Shown in pieces: positions 9,714 to 19,300 of a stretch of 64,000 nucleotides of DNA. Numbering within the stretch: the first letter of the stretch is position 1; every line of letters begins with the position of its first letter. Source of the stretch: Paenibacillus sp. LHD-117 (GTDB taxonomy: Bacteria > Bacillota > Bacilli > Paenibacillales > Paenibacillaceae). Under the pieces are notes generated by a model. It was given only the letters and a program-made list of their open reading frames with translations, ran no database searches and was not told where the DNA came from. The translations under genes and the position numbers were made by a program. The DNA lies in NCBI RefSeq assembly GCF_030929555.1, contig NZ_JAVFVT010000008.1:150831-214830 (forward strand). The letters run 5' to 3'.

Positions 9714-10390
9714 TTGCCCAGCGCCTCCAGCTTGTAGCCGATGCCGCGCACCGTCGCAATGACGAAGTCGTCGCCGGTTTCGCCGAATCGCTCCCGCAGC
9801 CTCTTGATATGGACGTCAATCGTGCGGCTGTCGCCTTCGTATGCCTCGCCCCATACCTGCCGAAGCAGTTGCTCGCGCGTGAAGATTTGGCCCGGGTGGC
9901 TCGCCAGCTGAGCAAGCAGCTCAAATTCCTTGAGCGGGAGCTGGACTTGCTGGCCGTTCACCGTTACTTCGTAACCTCTGCGGTCGATGACCGTTCCGTT
10001 CAGCGTTATCAGATCGGAGGAGACGACCCTGTATCTTCGCAGCAGCGCCTTGACCCGGAACAGAAGCTCGGCCGGTTCGAAAGGCTTCACTATATAATCG
10101 TCGGTTCCGGACAGGAAACCCCGAGCTTTGTCCTTTTGCTCGCCCTTCGCGGTCAGCAATATGACGGGGATGTCGTAATAATTGCGGATTTCCTCGCATA
10201 CCGCAAGTCCGTCCTTGACTGGCATCATCACGTCCACGATGGCTAGATGAATGCCGCCGTTCCTCAGGATCGCGGTAGCATCTTCGCCGTTCTCGGCTTC
10301 GTGGACGGCATAACCTTCTTTTTTCAAATAAAATCGGAGCAGTTCCCGGATATGGGAATCGTCGTCCACGGTCAAAATTTGCAGTTTCAT
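9710..10390 (-). CDS. OmpR-family response regulator
   Basis: 226-residue regulator with an N-terminal receiver domain (phospho-acceptor Asp in AIVDVMMP, switch Thr in LLTAKGE, Lys in IVKPFE) and a C-terminal winged-helix DNA-binding domain (about 130-225, ending in TVRGIGYKLE). It is the partner of the kinase just downstream (4-base overlap). It is divergent from the lipoteichoic acid synthase gene, and the shared 176-base region holds an inverted repeat (GTTAAT-5-ATTAAC, 10457-10473) that could be its operator. That link is inference. Confidence 0.93.
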   Translation of the reverse strand: MKLQILTVDDDSHIRELLRFYLKKEGYAVHEAENGEDATAILRNGGIHLAIVDVMMPVKDGLAVCEEIRNYYDIPVILLTAKGEQKDKARGFLSGTDDYIVKPFEPAELLFRVKALLRRYRVVSSDLITLNGTVIDRRGYEVTVNGQQVQLPLKEFELLAQLASHPGQIFTREQLLRQVWGEAYEGDSRTIDVHIKRLRERFGETGDDFVIATVRGIGYKLEALGK

Positions 10391-10452
10391 GGGTTGCCGC
10401 CTTTCTCGAATCCATTTGTTGTCTGGAGTTCCCTATTTATTTCTTTTCCCAA

Positions 10453-10516
10453 TTGCGTTAATATGAAATTAACATTTATGATGCGTGCGACCGTCGCGAA
10501 GACGGTTTTTCTTTTT
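10453..10516 (+). promoter_or_regulatory. ltaS promoter with inverted repeat and 5'-leader hairpin
   Basis: TTGCGT (10453-10458), 18-base spacer, TATGAT (10477-10482). The spacer contains GTTAAT/ATTAAC (10457-10473). About eight bases past the -10 lies a hairpin ACCGTC/GACGGT (10490-10506) followed by TTTTTCTTTTT. The hairpin therefore lies at the very start of the predicted transcript, where it could act as an attenuator or 5' stabiliser. Confidence 0.5.
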
Positions 10517-10566
10517 GAATTTAAGAAAGTATGGGCATGGTATTAATCAAGGAGAGTGAGCAAAAC

Positions 10567-12447
10567 GTGAATGCAATAACGAATGTCTATCGTCAGTCGC
10601 CGTTCTGGGCAACCTTTATTCTTATTATGTTGAAAATGGTCTTATTCCGTCAATTTAACTTCGGCACGATCCAAATAGATCGCCTCTTGGCGGACGCGGC
10701 AGCCGTACTCGTCATCCTGTGCGTGATCGAGCTTATTACGACCCGCCGATGGAAGCCTCCGGTATTCGGAGTTTTGAACGGGCTGTTGTCTCTAATCTTG
10801 TTCGCTTGCACCGTCTATTTCTCGTTCTTCGGCAGCGTGCCGACTTATTCGGCGCTGCACGGTCTTGATCAAGTCGGGCAGGTGAAAGACAGCGTCGAGT
10901 CTGCGATCAGCATAAAGTTTTTCGTTTTCTTCCTGGATCTGATCGTATTGCTCGTCGTTTCGCTTGTTACGATTAGAAGCAGCAACCGCAAGAATGGAAA
11001 CAATGCCGCAGGGAAACCGCTATATGTAGGCATCGCGCTCATCGTCGCAATCGGCGCGTCGTTCCTTTATATCCGCCAGGATATGGACATTTCCAACGAG
11101 CTTGTGCAGGCGGAGCGGCTTGGCGTCCTGAACTATCAGGTGGCAACCGCCATTAACGAACGCAAAGAAAACGAAGCGATCAAAAACGGCGATCCGGATA
11201 AAACCGCCGAAGAGCTCGCCGCGCTCGTGAACGGCCAATATAACGAAGAAGCGACCGAAGCGGGAACGCCGAAGCTCTTCGGTGCGGCCAAAGGGAAAAA
11301 CGTAATTGTTATCCAGTTGGAGTCGTTCCAAGACATCATGGTTGGACTCAAGGTTGACGGACAAGAAGTGACGCCCGTGCTGAACGACCTGATCGCGAAC
11401 CAAAACAGCTTTTACTTCACGAATGTCTTCCAGCAGATCGGACAAGGCAATACGTCCGATGCGGAATGGAATGTAAATACGGGAATTTACCCGACCGGCA
11501 CCGAAGCGATGTCCAAAGGCTATGGAGACCGCGCGGTTCCGGCGCTTCCAAGACTGCTTTCGGAAGAGGGCTACGTAACCAACACGTTCCACGTCAACGA
11601 TGTGACATTCTGGGATCGCAACAAGATGTATCCGGCGCTCGGCTTTGACAAATACTATGACCGTCCTTACTTCAACGACGATAAATTCAACGCGCTTGGC
11701 GCATCCGACGAAGAGATGTACCGCGTCGGCTTTCAAGAACTTTTGAAACACCACAAAGAGGGCAAACCGTTCTACGCGCAGTTCGTCACGACATCCAGCC
11801 ATCACCCGTTCTGGGTACCGGAGAAGTTCAAGCATATTGAAATTCCGGCATCGCTCGAGAAGAAGCAGCTGGGTTATTACATCGAAGCGACGAACTACAC
11901 CGACTACGCGCTTGGCCTCCTGATCGAAGATTTGAAGAAAAACGATATGTGGGACGACACGATGCTCGTCGTCTACGGCGACCATTTCGGCCTGCAGACG
12001 AAAGAGAATCCGATTGAATTCGTCGAAGAGGAGCTCGGCATCAAATACGACGACCGGATCGGACGCTTCAATGTGCCTTTCCTGGTTCACGTGCCTGGCG
12101 TCAAAGGCGAATCGTCGAAGCAAGTCGGGGGCCAGGTCGACGTAATGCCGACCGTCGCCAACCTGCTCGGGCTCGATCTGAAGGGAAAAGGCGTTTCCGT
12201 ATTCGGCAAGGACTTAATGAACACGACGAAGAACGTCATCGGCATGCGTTATTACCTCCCGACAGGTTCGTTCTTCAACGACGATATCATGTTCATTCCG
12301 GGTAAAGGCTTCGACGACGGCACCGCATACGATATCGAAACGATGGAGCCGGTCGCCGACTTCAGCAAGTATCGGGCGGACTATGACTACATCTTGAACT
12401 TGATGAAGCTGTCAGACGAATACGTGAAGCTGCTTCCGAAGCGATAG
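10567..12447 (+). CDS. ltaS: Lipoteichoic acid synthase-type phosphoglycerol transferase
   Basis: 626-residue LtaS/YfnI-like membrane enzyme that polymerises glycerol phosphate from phosphatidylglycerol outside the membrane. Five hydrophobic helices fill about residues 10-190; the extracellular sulfatase-fold domain follows (about 225-620). The nucleophile Thr lies in QGNTSDAEWN, an early metal ligand is the Glu in IQLESFQD, and VVYGDHFG and the TSSHHPFW segment complete the metal site. GTG 10567 is chosen because AAGGAGAG precedes it by about nine bases; an ATG 12 codons upstream has no site. It has its own promoter and terminator, so it is a single-gene unit. Which LtaS paralogue it represents is unclear. 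Confidence 0.9.
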   Translation: MNAITNVYRQSPFWATFILIMLKMVLFRQFNFGTIQIDRLLADAAAVLVILCVIELITTRRWKPPVFGVLNGLLSLILFACTVYFSFFGSVPTYSALHGLDQVGQVKDSVESAISIKFFVFFLDLIVLLVVSLVTIRSSNRKNGNNAAGKPLYVGIALIVAIGASFLYIRQDMDISNELVQAERLGVLNYQVATAINERKENEAIKNGDPDKTAEELAALVNGQYNEEATEAGTPKLFGAAKGKNVIVIQLESFQDIMVGLKVDGQEVTPVLNDLIANQNSFYFTNVFQQIGQGNTSDAEWNVNTGIYPTGTEAMSKGYGDRAVPALPRLLSEEGYVTNTFHVNDVTFWDRNKMYPALGFDKYYDRPYFNDDKFNALGASDEEMYRVGFQELLKHHKEGKPFYAQFVTTSSHHPFWVPEKFKHIEIPASLEKKQLGYYIEATNYTDYALGLLIEDLKKNDMWDDTMLVVYGDHFGLQTKENPIEFVEEELGIKYDDRIGRFNVPFLVHVPGVKGESSKQVGGQVDVMPTVANLLGLDLKGKGVSVFGKDLMNTTKNVIGMRYYLPTGSFFNDDIMFIPGKGFDDGTAYDIETMEPVADFSKYRADYDYILNLMKLSDEYVKLLPKR

Positions 12448-12488
12448 TGACACGGAATCGTTAGCCAACAATATGAAATCTTGTTGTC

Positions 12489-12521
12489 AAGCGCTTGTCC
12501 CTTGCGGATAGGCGCTTTTTT
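12489..12521 (+). terminator. Terminator after ltaS
   Basis: Short stem AAGCGC (12489-12494) / GCGCTT (12512-12517) with a 17-base loop followed by six T, 41 bases past the ltaS stop. The stem is weak but well placed. Confidence 0.55.
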
Positions 12522-12574
12522 GTATACTTATTCTGCGAATCTAAACGCGGGAGCCTCTCAATCAATTTGTTCCA

Positions 12575-12603
12575 TTGCGCAATGATGCTATTTCTGTTAC
12601 AGT
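12575..12603 (+). promoter_or_regulatory. Predicted sigma-A promoter of the tetR-MATE operon
   Basis: TTGCGC (12575-12580), a 17-base spacer and TACAGT (12598-12603). The predicted start near 12610 places the 18-bp palindrome at 12622 in the 5' leader. Confidence 0.45.
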
Positions 12604-12621
12604 ACATGGAATGTAAATGAA

Positions 12622-12639
12622 TTAACGAACGTTCGTTAA
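12622..12639. promoter_or_regulatory. Probable TetR operator (18-bp perfect palindrome)
   Basis: TTAACGAACGTTCGTTAA is fully self-complementary and ends against the AAGGAGG ribosome site of the tetR gene. A palindrome this size directly before a TetR-family gene is the usual autoregulatory operator. Binding is inferred. Confidence 0.75.
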
Positions 12640-12650
12640 GGAGGGTTACG

Positions 12651-13232
12651 ATGAGTACGGCGATCAAGGATGCAGCGCTGAGAATGTTCACGGCTTATGG
12701 TTACGAAGGCACATCTCTGGCGCAAATCACCGACGAAATCGGTCTGAAGAAACAGTCGATCTACGCCCATTTCAAAGGGAAGGACGACTTATACCTTCAA
12801 GTGGTGCGTGAGGCGTTCCGGACGGAGCTCTTGCGGATGGAAGAGACGATTGCCTCGACCGAGTCCGTCTCGCTTCACGATAGCTTGTATCGGATTCTAC
12901 GCTCGTACGTCGACAGCTACCAAGACGGAAGCAGCCTGAAGTTCTATTTGCGCACCGCCTTCTTCCCGCCGCCGCATTTGTTCGACGAAATCGACGGATA
13001 TGCTTGCGAGCATATCGATAAGGTGTCGGAAATGACGAGGGGCCGGTTCCGTCAGGCGGCGGATCAGGCAGAACTGGACGAGGGCATGATCGATGTGGCG
13101 AACGAAGCGTTCGCCGCGCTGCTCGACGCAATCTGCGTGGAACTTGTGTACGGGAACGTCGAGCGGACGGAGAAGCGGCTCAAGGCGGCATGGACGGTGT
13201 ATTGGAACGGCATCATGTCGCGTATCGGCTAA
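12651..13232 (+). CDS. TetR/AcrR-family transcriptional repressor
   Basis: 193-residue regulator. The N-terminal helix-turn-helix (about residues 8-55) has the classic TetR pattern, EGTSLAQITDEIGLKKQSIY followed by AHFKGKDDL. The C-terminal part (about 60-190) is the variable ligand-binding and dimerisation domain. It is preceded by AAGGAGGG and by a perfect palindrome that is the likely operator. It lies 47 bases before a MATE exporter, the usual arrangement for a repressor that releases an efflux pump on binding its substrate. The ligand is unknown. Confidence 0.93.
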   Translation: MSTAIKDAALRMFTAYGYEGTSLAQITDEIGLKKQSIYAHFKGKDDLYLQVVREAFRTELLRMEETIASTESVSLHDSLYRILRSYVDSYQDGSSLKFYLRTAFFPPPHLFDEIDGYACEHIDKVSEMTRGRFRQAADQAELDEGMIDVANEAFAALLDAICVELVYGNVERTEKRLKAAWTVYWNGIMSRIG

Positions 13233-13279
13233 TTCGCGGCCGAATCTACTTGCAAATTCAGTCATACGGAGGTACTACC

Positions 13280-14653
13280 ATGTTTCACGCGAATAACTGG
13301 AGAGAGCGAACTTCCTTGTTCCTCAAAATATTATGGCCGATCATGGTCGCCCAGGTCGGTTTGTACTTGATGACATTGACCGATACGATCCTGGCGGGAC
13401 AGGTCGGCACCGACGATCTCGCGGGCGTAGCGATCGGTTCCAGCTTGTGGGTGCCGATCATTACGGGGATTAACGGCATTCTGATGGCGATCTCTCCTAT
13501 TGTGGCGCAGCTCGTCGGCAAAGGCAAAAGAGACGAAATCGCCAAATCGGTTACGCAGTCGCTGTACTTGTCGGTCGTGCTGGCTCTAGTCGTCGCCGGG
13601 ACGGTTGCGGTCGCATTGGGGCCGATCTTGTCCGGCATGAACGTCTCGGACAATGTGGAGCATATCGCTTATCATTACGTCATAGGTCTTCTAATCGGCA
13701 TTGTACCGTTGTTTGCATCGAATGCGCTGCGTTATTTCTTCGATGCCCAGGGCTATACGCGCATTTCCATGATCATTATTTTGATTGCGATACCGTTCAA
13801 CGCCCTGTTTAATTACATCCTTATTTTCGGTAAATTCGGTCTGCCTGCTCTCGGCGGCATCGGTTCGGGATACGCGACGGCGATTACGTATTGGATCGTG
13901 TTTGCGATGAGCGTGTGGATGACCTTCAAGGTACAGGCGATCCGCGGCTTCCGGCTGTTCGTGCAGTGGGCCAAACCTTCTTTGAAAGCATGGAAAGAAT
14001 TGATGGCGATCGGCGTGCCGATCGGAATGGCGATTTTTTTCGAGGTTAGCATTTTTTCGGTCGTCACCTTAATGATGGGCATGCAGTATTCAACCGAGAC
14101 GATTGCCGCCCACCAGAGCGCGATCAGCTTTACGTCGCTCGTCTTTATGATTCCGCTTAGCATCTCGATGGCGCTGACCATCGTGGTCGGCTACTCCGTG
14201 GGAGGAAGGCGGTTCCACGCGGCTCGGCGGTATACGTTCATGGGCGTTTGGGGTTCCGTCGGCTTTCTGGCGATATGTTCGGTCTTCATGTACGTGTTCA
14301 GGGAACCCATCGCCTATATGTATACGAATGAACCGGAGGTCGCGAATCTGGCAATCCAGTTTCTTCTGGTATCGATCTTCTACCAGTTGTCGGATGCGAT
14401 CCAGTCTTCGTTGCAAGGGGTGCTGCGAGGGTATAAGGACGTGCAGGTCCCGTTCATCATTACGTTCGTATCGTATTGGATCATCGGCATTCCGTCGGGG
14501 TACGTTTTGTCTACTTATACAGAGCTAGGACCGTTCGGCTACTGGATCGGAATCATTATCGGATTGACCGGATCGGCAATCGGGTTCTGGATTCGCCTGT
14601 CGACTATTCTAAGAAGCTCGACAGTCGCCAAAACAGCAGCGGTTAGCTCATGA
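13280..14653 (+). CDS. MATE-family multidrug/metabolite exporter
   Basis: 457-residue NorM/YeeO-like transporter with twelve hydrophobic helices in two six-helix halves. Family features include the N-terminal WPIMVAQVGLYLMTLTDTIL and the repeated ISPIVAQLVGKG / IVVGYSVGGRR segments after helices 2 and 8. It couples export of organic cations or drugs to Na+ or H+. ATG 13280 is chosen because GGAGG precedes it by seven bases; a longer frame back to 13190 overlaps tetR and has no site. It is cotranscribed with the TetR gene and probably under its control. Confidence 0.92.
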   Translation: MFHANNWRERTSLFLKILWPIMVAQVGLYLMTLTDTILAGQVGTDDLAGVAIGSSLWVPIITGINGILMAISPIVAQLVGKGKRDEIAKSVTQSLYLSVVLALVVAGTVAVALGPILSGMNVSDNVEHIAYHYVIGLLIGIVPLFASNALRYFFDAQGYTRISMIIILIAIPFNALFNYILIFGKFGLPALGGIGSGYATAITYWIVFAMSVWMTFKVQAIRGFRLFVQWAKPSLKAWKELMAIGVPIGMAIFFEVSIFSVVTLMMGMQYSTETIAAHQSAISFTSLVFMIPLSISMALTIVVGYSVGGRRFHAARRYTFMGVWGSVGFLAICSVFMYVFREPIAYMYTNEPEVANLAIQFLLVSIFYQLSDAIQSSLQGVLRGYKDVQVPFIITFVSYWIIGIPSGYVLSTYTELGPFGYWIGIIIGLTGSAIGFWIRLSTILRSSTVAKTAAVSS

Positions 14654-14728
14654 AGAAGGAAATTGATCCGTCCCGCGCGAATGTTGAATGTGGTATGAAG
14701 CTCGGATGTACGACTGGGGAGAGCAGAG

Positions 14729-16165
14729 ATGCCGGCAATGACGGTAGAAGAGGCGGATGCGCGAATGGACGTAACAGTGGACGTACAGGAAATCATAGAT
14801 GAACATCGTCGTTACTTCGACGGCGGGGCAACGAGGGAAGCGGAATTCCGACTGCTTCAGCTTCGAAGGCTGAGGGACGGGATCATCAAACACGAGGCGG
14901 CTTTGTTCGATGCGTTGTACCGCGATTTGCGCAAAAGCGAGACCGAGTCGTACGCGACGGAAATCGGGCTCGTACTGGGCAGCATCACCTATATGCTGAA
15001 GCATCTACGCAAATGGATGAAGCCCCGTAAGGCGAAGACGCCTATGCCGCTTCTCGGAAGCAAAAGTTATACGGTTCCCGAGCCTTACGGGACGGTCTTG
15101 ATCGTGGGTCCGTTTAATTATCCCGTCCAGCTGGTGTTGGAGCCACTGATCGGCGCCATCGCAGCTGGCAATTGCGCGGTCGTCAAACCTTCGGAGAGCA
15201 CGCCGCATGTGTCGGCCGCCATCCGGGAGCTTATCCGCGATACGTTCGACCCGGCTTATGTAAGAGTAATCGAAGGGGACAAGGACGTGACGTCGGCGCT
15301 GATCCATGCGCCGTTCGATTATATATTTTTCACTGGGAGCACGAACGTGGGACGGATCGTCATGGAAGCCGCCGCGAGAAATCTGGTTCCCGTTACGCTC
15401 GAGCTCGGGGGCAAGAGTCCAGCGATCATCGACCATACGGCCAATCTGGAGCTGGCGGCGAAGCGGATCGTATGGGGCAAGCTGCTGAACGCGGGCCAGA
15501 CCTGCATCGCGCCGGACTACCTGCTCGTTCACGATTCGGTGAAGGAGCGGTTGGTGCCGCTCTTGAAGGAGACCGTTCGACAGTTCTACGGCGAAGATCC
15601 CGCAGCGAGCGAAGATTATGGAAGAATCGTGAACGATCGGCAATTCGATCGGCTAACGGCGATTATGGAGGAGGACCGCGATCGCATCCTGTGGGGAGGC
15701 GGGCGCGACCGGAACGACTTGTATATCGCCCCGACGCTGATCGACGCGGGCAAATCATTGCATGACGGGGAAGGCAGTGCGGCAATGAGGGATGAGTTGT
15801 TCGGTCCGCTCCTTCCGGTGCTGACATTCAATGATTTGGAAGAAGCCATTCGCTTGGTTCGCGGCCGCAGCAAGCCGCTGGCGCTGTACTTGTTCACCGA
15901 GGATGCGGCGACGGAGCGTGAAGTCATGGGAAGGTTGTCGTTCGGTGGCGGCTGCGTGAACGACACGTTATCGCATATTATCAACCACCATCTGCCGTTC
16001 GGCGGCGTAGGGGCATCCGGCATCGGCGGCTACCACGGCGAACACAGCTTCGAGCTGTTCTCCCACCGGAAGAGCATCCTGAAGCGAACGACGCGCTTCG
16101 AGCCAGGTTTCTTGTTCCCCCCTTACAAGGGCAAGCTGAAGTGGGCGCGAAAAATATTAAAGTAA
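14729..16165 (+). CDS. Class 3-type aldehyde dehydrogenase
   Basis: 478-residue NAD(P)-dependent aldehyde dehydrogenase of the class 3 / fatty aldehyde type (compare YwdH of Bacillus). It shows the cofactor-binding loop IVGPFNYPVQL, FTGSTNVGR, the general-base Glu in LELGGKSP and the nucleophile Cys in GQTCIAPDYLL. The C-terminal HLPFGGVGASGIGGYHG is also a class 3 hallmark. It follows the MATE gene by 75 bases with no terminator between, so it may be in the same operon and serve aldehyde detoxification. A strong hairpin terminator follows. Confidence 0.93.
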   Translation: MPAMTVEEADARMDVTVDVQEIIDEHRRYFDGGATREAEFRLLQLRRLRDGIIKHEAALFDALYRDLRKSETESYATEIGLVLGSITYMLKHLRKWMKPRKAKTPMPLLGSKSYTVPEPYGTVLIVGPFNYPVQLVLEPLIGAIAAGNCAVVKPSESTPHVSAAIRELIRDTFDPAYVRVIEGDKDVTSALIHAPFDYIFFTGSTNVGRIVMEAAARNLVPVTLELGGKSPAIIDHTANLELAAKRIVWGKLLNAGQTCIAPDYLLVHDSVKERLVPLLKETVRQFYGEDPAASEDYGRIVNDRQFDRLTAIMEEDRDRILWGGGRDRNDLYIAPTLIDAGKSLHDGEGSAAMRDELFGPLLPVLTFNDLEEAIRLVRGRSKPLALYLFTEDAATEREVMGRLSFGGGCVNDTLSHIINHHLPFGGVGASGIGGYHGEHSFELFSHRKSILKRTTRFEPGFLFPPYKGKLKWARKILK

Positions 16166-16178
16166 CTTTTATTGAGGC

Positions 16179-16209
16179 GATACGGAACCAGTTCCGTATC
16201 GTCTTTTTT
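16179..16209 (+). terminator. Terminator after the aldehyde dehydrogenase gene
   Basis: GATACGGAA (16179-16187) and TTCCGTATC (16192-16200) form a 9-bp stem with a 4-base loop, followed by GTC and seven T. Confidence 0.9.
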
Positions 16210-16359
16210 TGTGACGGCGTACCTGCAGCGCAGCTTACCTTCATGATCATAGCTTCAGCAGGCTTCAAAAACTGCTGAAATGTTGCAACGCTATCCTATA
16301 ACCTTCTCTTGTTACCGCTTACAATGAAATGGAGATCGTTGGTACAAGGGGGAATAGGG

Positions 16360-19300
16360 ATGTATGGCATACACGTACGAACATGGTTTATCGCTCTGCT
16401 GATCGCGGCATTGTTATTGCCGGCGGGCGGAGGCGGTCTCTGGAACGCGGTTCAGCAAGCGGCCGCGGCTTCGGCGGCTGTAACGACAGCGAGTGTCGAA
16501 AGCGATACAGGCGGCATTCGGCTCAGCCCGATCGCGGAGCTTGCTGATCGCCCTGACTTTATTCGCGGAGCGGATGTGTCGATGCTCCAGCAAATCGAAG
16601 CTAGCGGAGGCGCCTATTACGATGCGGATGGCGAGGAGAAGGATTTGCTCGCCATTTTGAAGGATAACGGCGTGAACTGGATTCGGCTGCGCACCTGGGT
16701 CGATCCGACGGACGCGCAAGGGCAGCCGCTCGGCGGCGGCAACAACGACACGGAGACGACGGTCAGCCTGGCGAAGCGCGCGAAGGCGCTCGGACTGAAG
16801 GTGCTGCTGGATTTCCACTACAGCGACTTCTGGACCGATCCCGGCGAGCAGGAGAAGCCGAAAGCATGGCATGACCTCAGCGGCGAACCGCTTGCGGAGG
16901 CGCTGTACGACTATACCAAAGAAGTGCTGACGGCCATGAGCGATGAGAACGCGTTGCCCGACATGGTTCAGGTCGGCAACGAAACGAACGGCGGCATGGT
17001 GTGGCCGGACGGCAAGACATGGCAGCAGACGGCCGGCGAAGAGATCGGCGGTTACGACGGTTGGGTACAGCTGATCGATGCGGGGACGGAGGCAATCCGG
17101 GAGTACGCTCCGAATGCCAAGATCGTGTTGCATCTCGCGAATGGCGGAAATAACGGCCTGTACCGCAACGTGTTTAATCAGTTGACGAATCGAGGCGTCG
17201 ACTTCGACATCATCGGGTTGTCTTATTATTCCTATTGGCACGGGACGCTCGAGCAGCTGCGCGCCAACATGGACGACATTAGCAAGCAATACGGCAAGGA
17301 CGTCATGGTCGTCGAAACCGCGTATGCGCGTACGTTCGATAACGGGGATAGCCACGGCAATATTTTCGGCTCGAACGAAGAAAACGTCGGAGGTTACAAG
17401 GCGACGCTGCAAGGCCAAGCATCATCGTTCCGCGATGTGATGGAGGCCGTGGCGAAGGTGCCGGACGATCGCGGCTTGGGCGCGTTCTACTGGGAGCCGG
17501 CTTGGATTCCGGTGGACGGAGCCGGGTGGAAGACGGGAGAAGGAAACGCATGGGATAACCAAGCGATGTTCGATGCAGAAGGGCTTGCGCTTCCGTCCCT
17601 GCAGGTGTTCGATCCCGACTCCGAGCTTTACAGCGAAACGGAGTTGCCGGCCGAGGTCGTCCTGGTCCGCCCTGCCGCGCTGCATGTGACGGTCGGGCAG
17701 TCTCCGACTCTTCCTGCGACCGTGAAGGTGGAATACAGCAACGACCGTATCGAGAGCAAACAGGTGACTTGGAATGCGGTGCCTGCCGATAAGCTGCAGT
17801 ATCCGGGGACGTTCACGGTGGAAGGCAGCATTCCCGGCATAACTCTGAAGGCGACGGCAACGGTAACGGTGCAAGGCGCGGCCAACTACGCGGCGAATCC
17901 CGGCTTCGAGACAGGCAGCTTGTCCGGCTGGACCGTTAGCGGAGATACGGCCGCTGTCGGCGCTGAACATTCGGCCGCTCCGGCAGGCAACGCCTATAAC
18001 GGCGATTATTCGCTGCATTATTGGCTCGACGAGCCGTTTGTTTTCACGGCGAAGCAGACGGTAACCAATCTTCCGGCAGGCACCTATACATTAAGCGCAC
18101 GCACGCATGGAGGAGGCGGAGAGAAGAGGCTCCAGCTGTATGCGTTATGCGGCGGCGAACGCGTGACGGCCGATATCGTAAACACGGGCTGGCATGCATG
18201 GAAGCAGCCGACGATTCAAAACCTTGCGGTAGCCGAAGGCGGTTCCTGCGAGATCGGCGTCGAAGTCGACGGCAACACTGGCAGCTGGGGCAATATAGAC
18301 GAAATTATGTTCTACCGCGATGCTTCCGCAATTACGCTGCAAGCGCAGTCTGCCGTCGCGCAAGGGGCAGCCTTCGAGACGGAGCTCGGCGTAGCCGGAC
18401 TGGCGAGCAAAGCATACTCGCAAGACTTAACGATTCGTTATGACCATACAAGATTCCAGTTCGTAGAAGCCAAGAAAGGAAGCTACGAATCGGCACTCAT
18501 CCGCGCGCAAGAAACAGAGCCGGGCACGATCCGCATCCTGAGCTCGCATCCACAGGGATTAAGCGCGCCGGGCACGACGATCCGCTTGCGCTTCGCCGCT
18601 AGGAGCGATGCGCCCGTCGGCGAGGGCATTATCGCCGTCGACGATGCGAAGCTTGGCGTCATGCCGGGCGGAGCGGTCCTATCGCCGGCCTTGCTGGATG
18701 CCGTCCAGGTCAACGTCACGACGCCTTCTCCGGTCGTGCCGCCGGACTCCGGCGATCAAGGGGGTGCCGGAGAACCGCCGATCGTGCTGCATGAGGACGG
18801 CTCGGTGAGCACCAGACTGACGACGACAGTAGCACCGCAAGGCTTCAAGGAGGCATCTGCCGAGCTGTCGGAAGAGTGGCTGAGTAAGCTGCTGAAGCAA
18901 GCGGAGGCAGGCGATTCGAGCTTGGCGCGATTATCCATCGAGCTGCCTGAAGCAGCGGGAGCCGAAGGTTATTCGTTGACGCTTCCGGCCGAAGCGCTCC
19001 AAGGCGAAGCCTTTATACAGGCGATCGAGCTCGTGACACCTCTGGGGACGATTAGGCTTCCGGCCGGCATGCTGCAGAACGCAGCGGAAGCGGCGCCTAA
19101 AGTGACCATTCACATCAAGACAACAAAACCGGGCGAGCTTGGTTTGGGCGATTCCGGACTGCAGGCGATCGGCGATCGGCCGGTGCTCGATCTATACGTA
19201 ACCTCGGGAGGAGAACGCCTCGCATGGAGCGATGCGGATCAACCGGTTACCGTGACGATTCCGTACAAAGAGAACCTTTCCTCGGCATCGGCTCCCGGAA

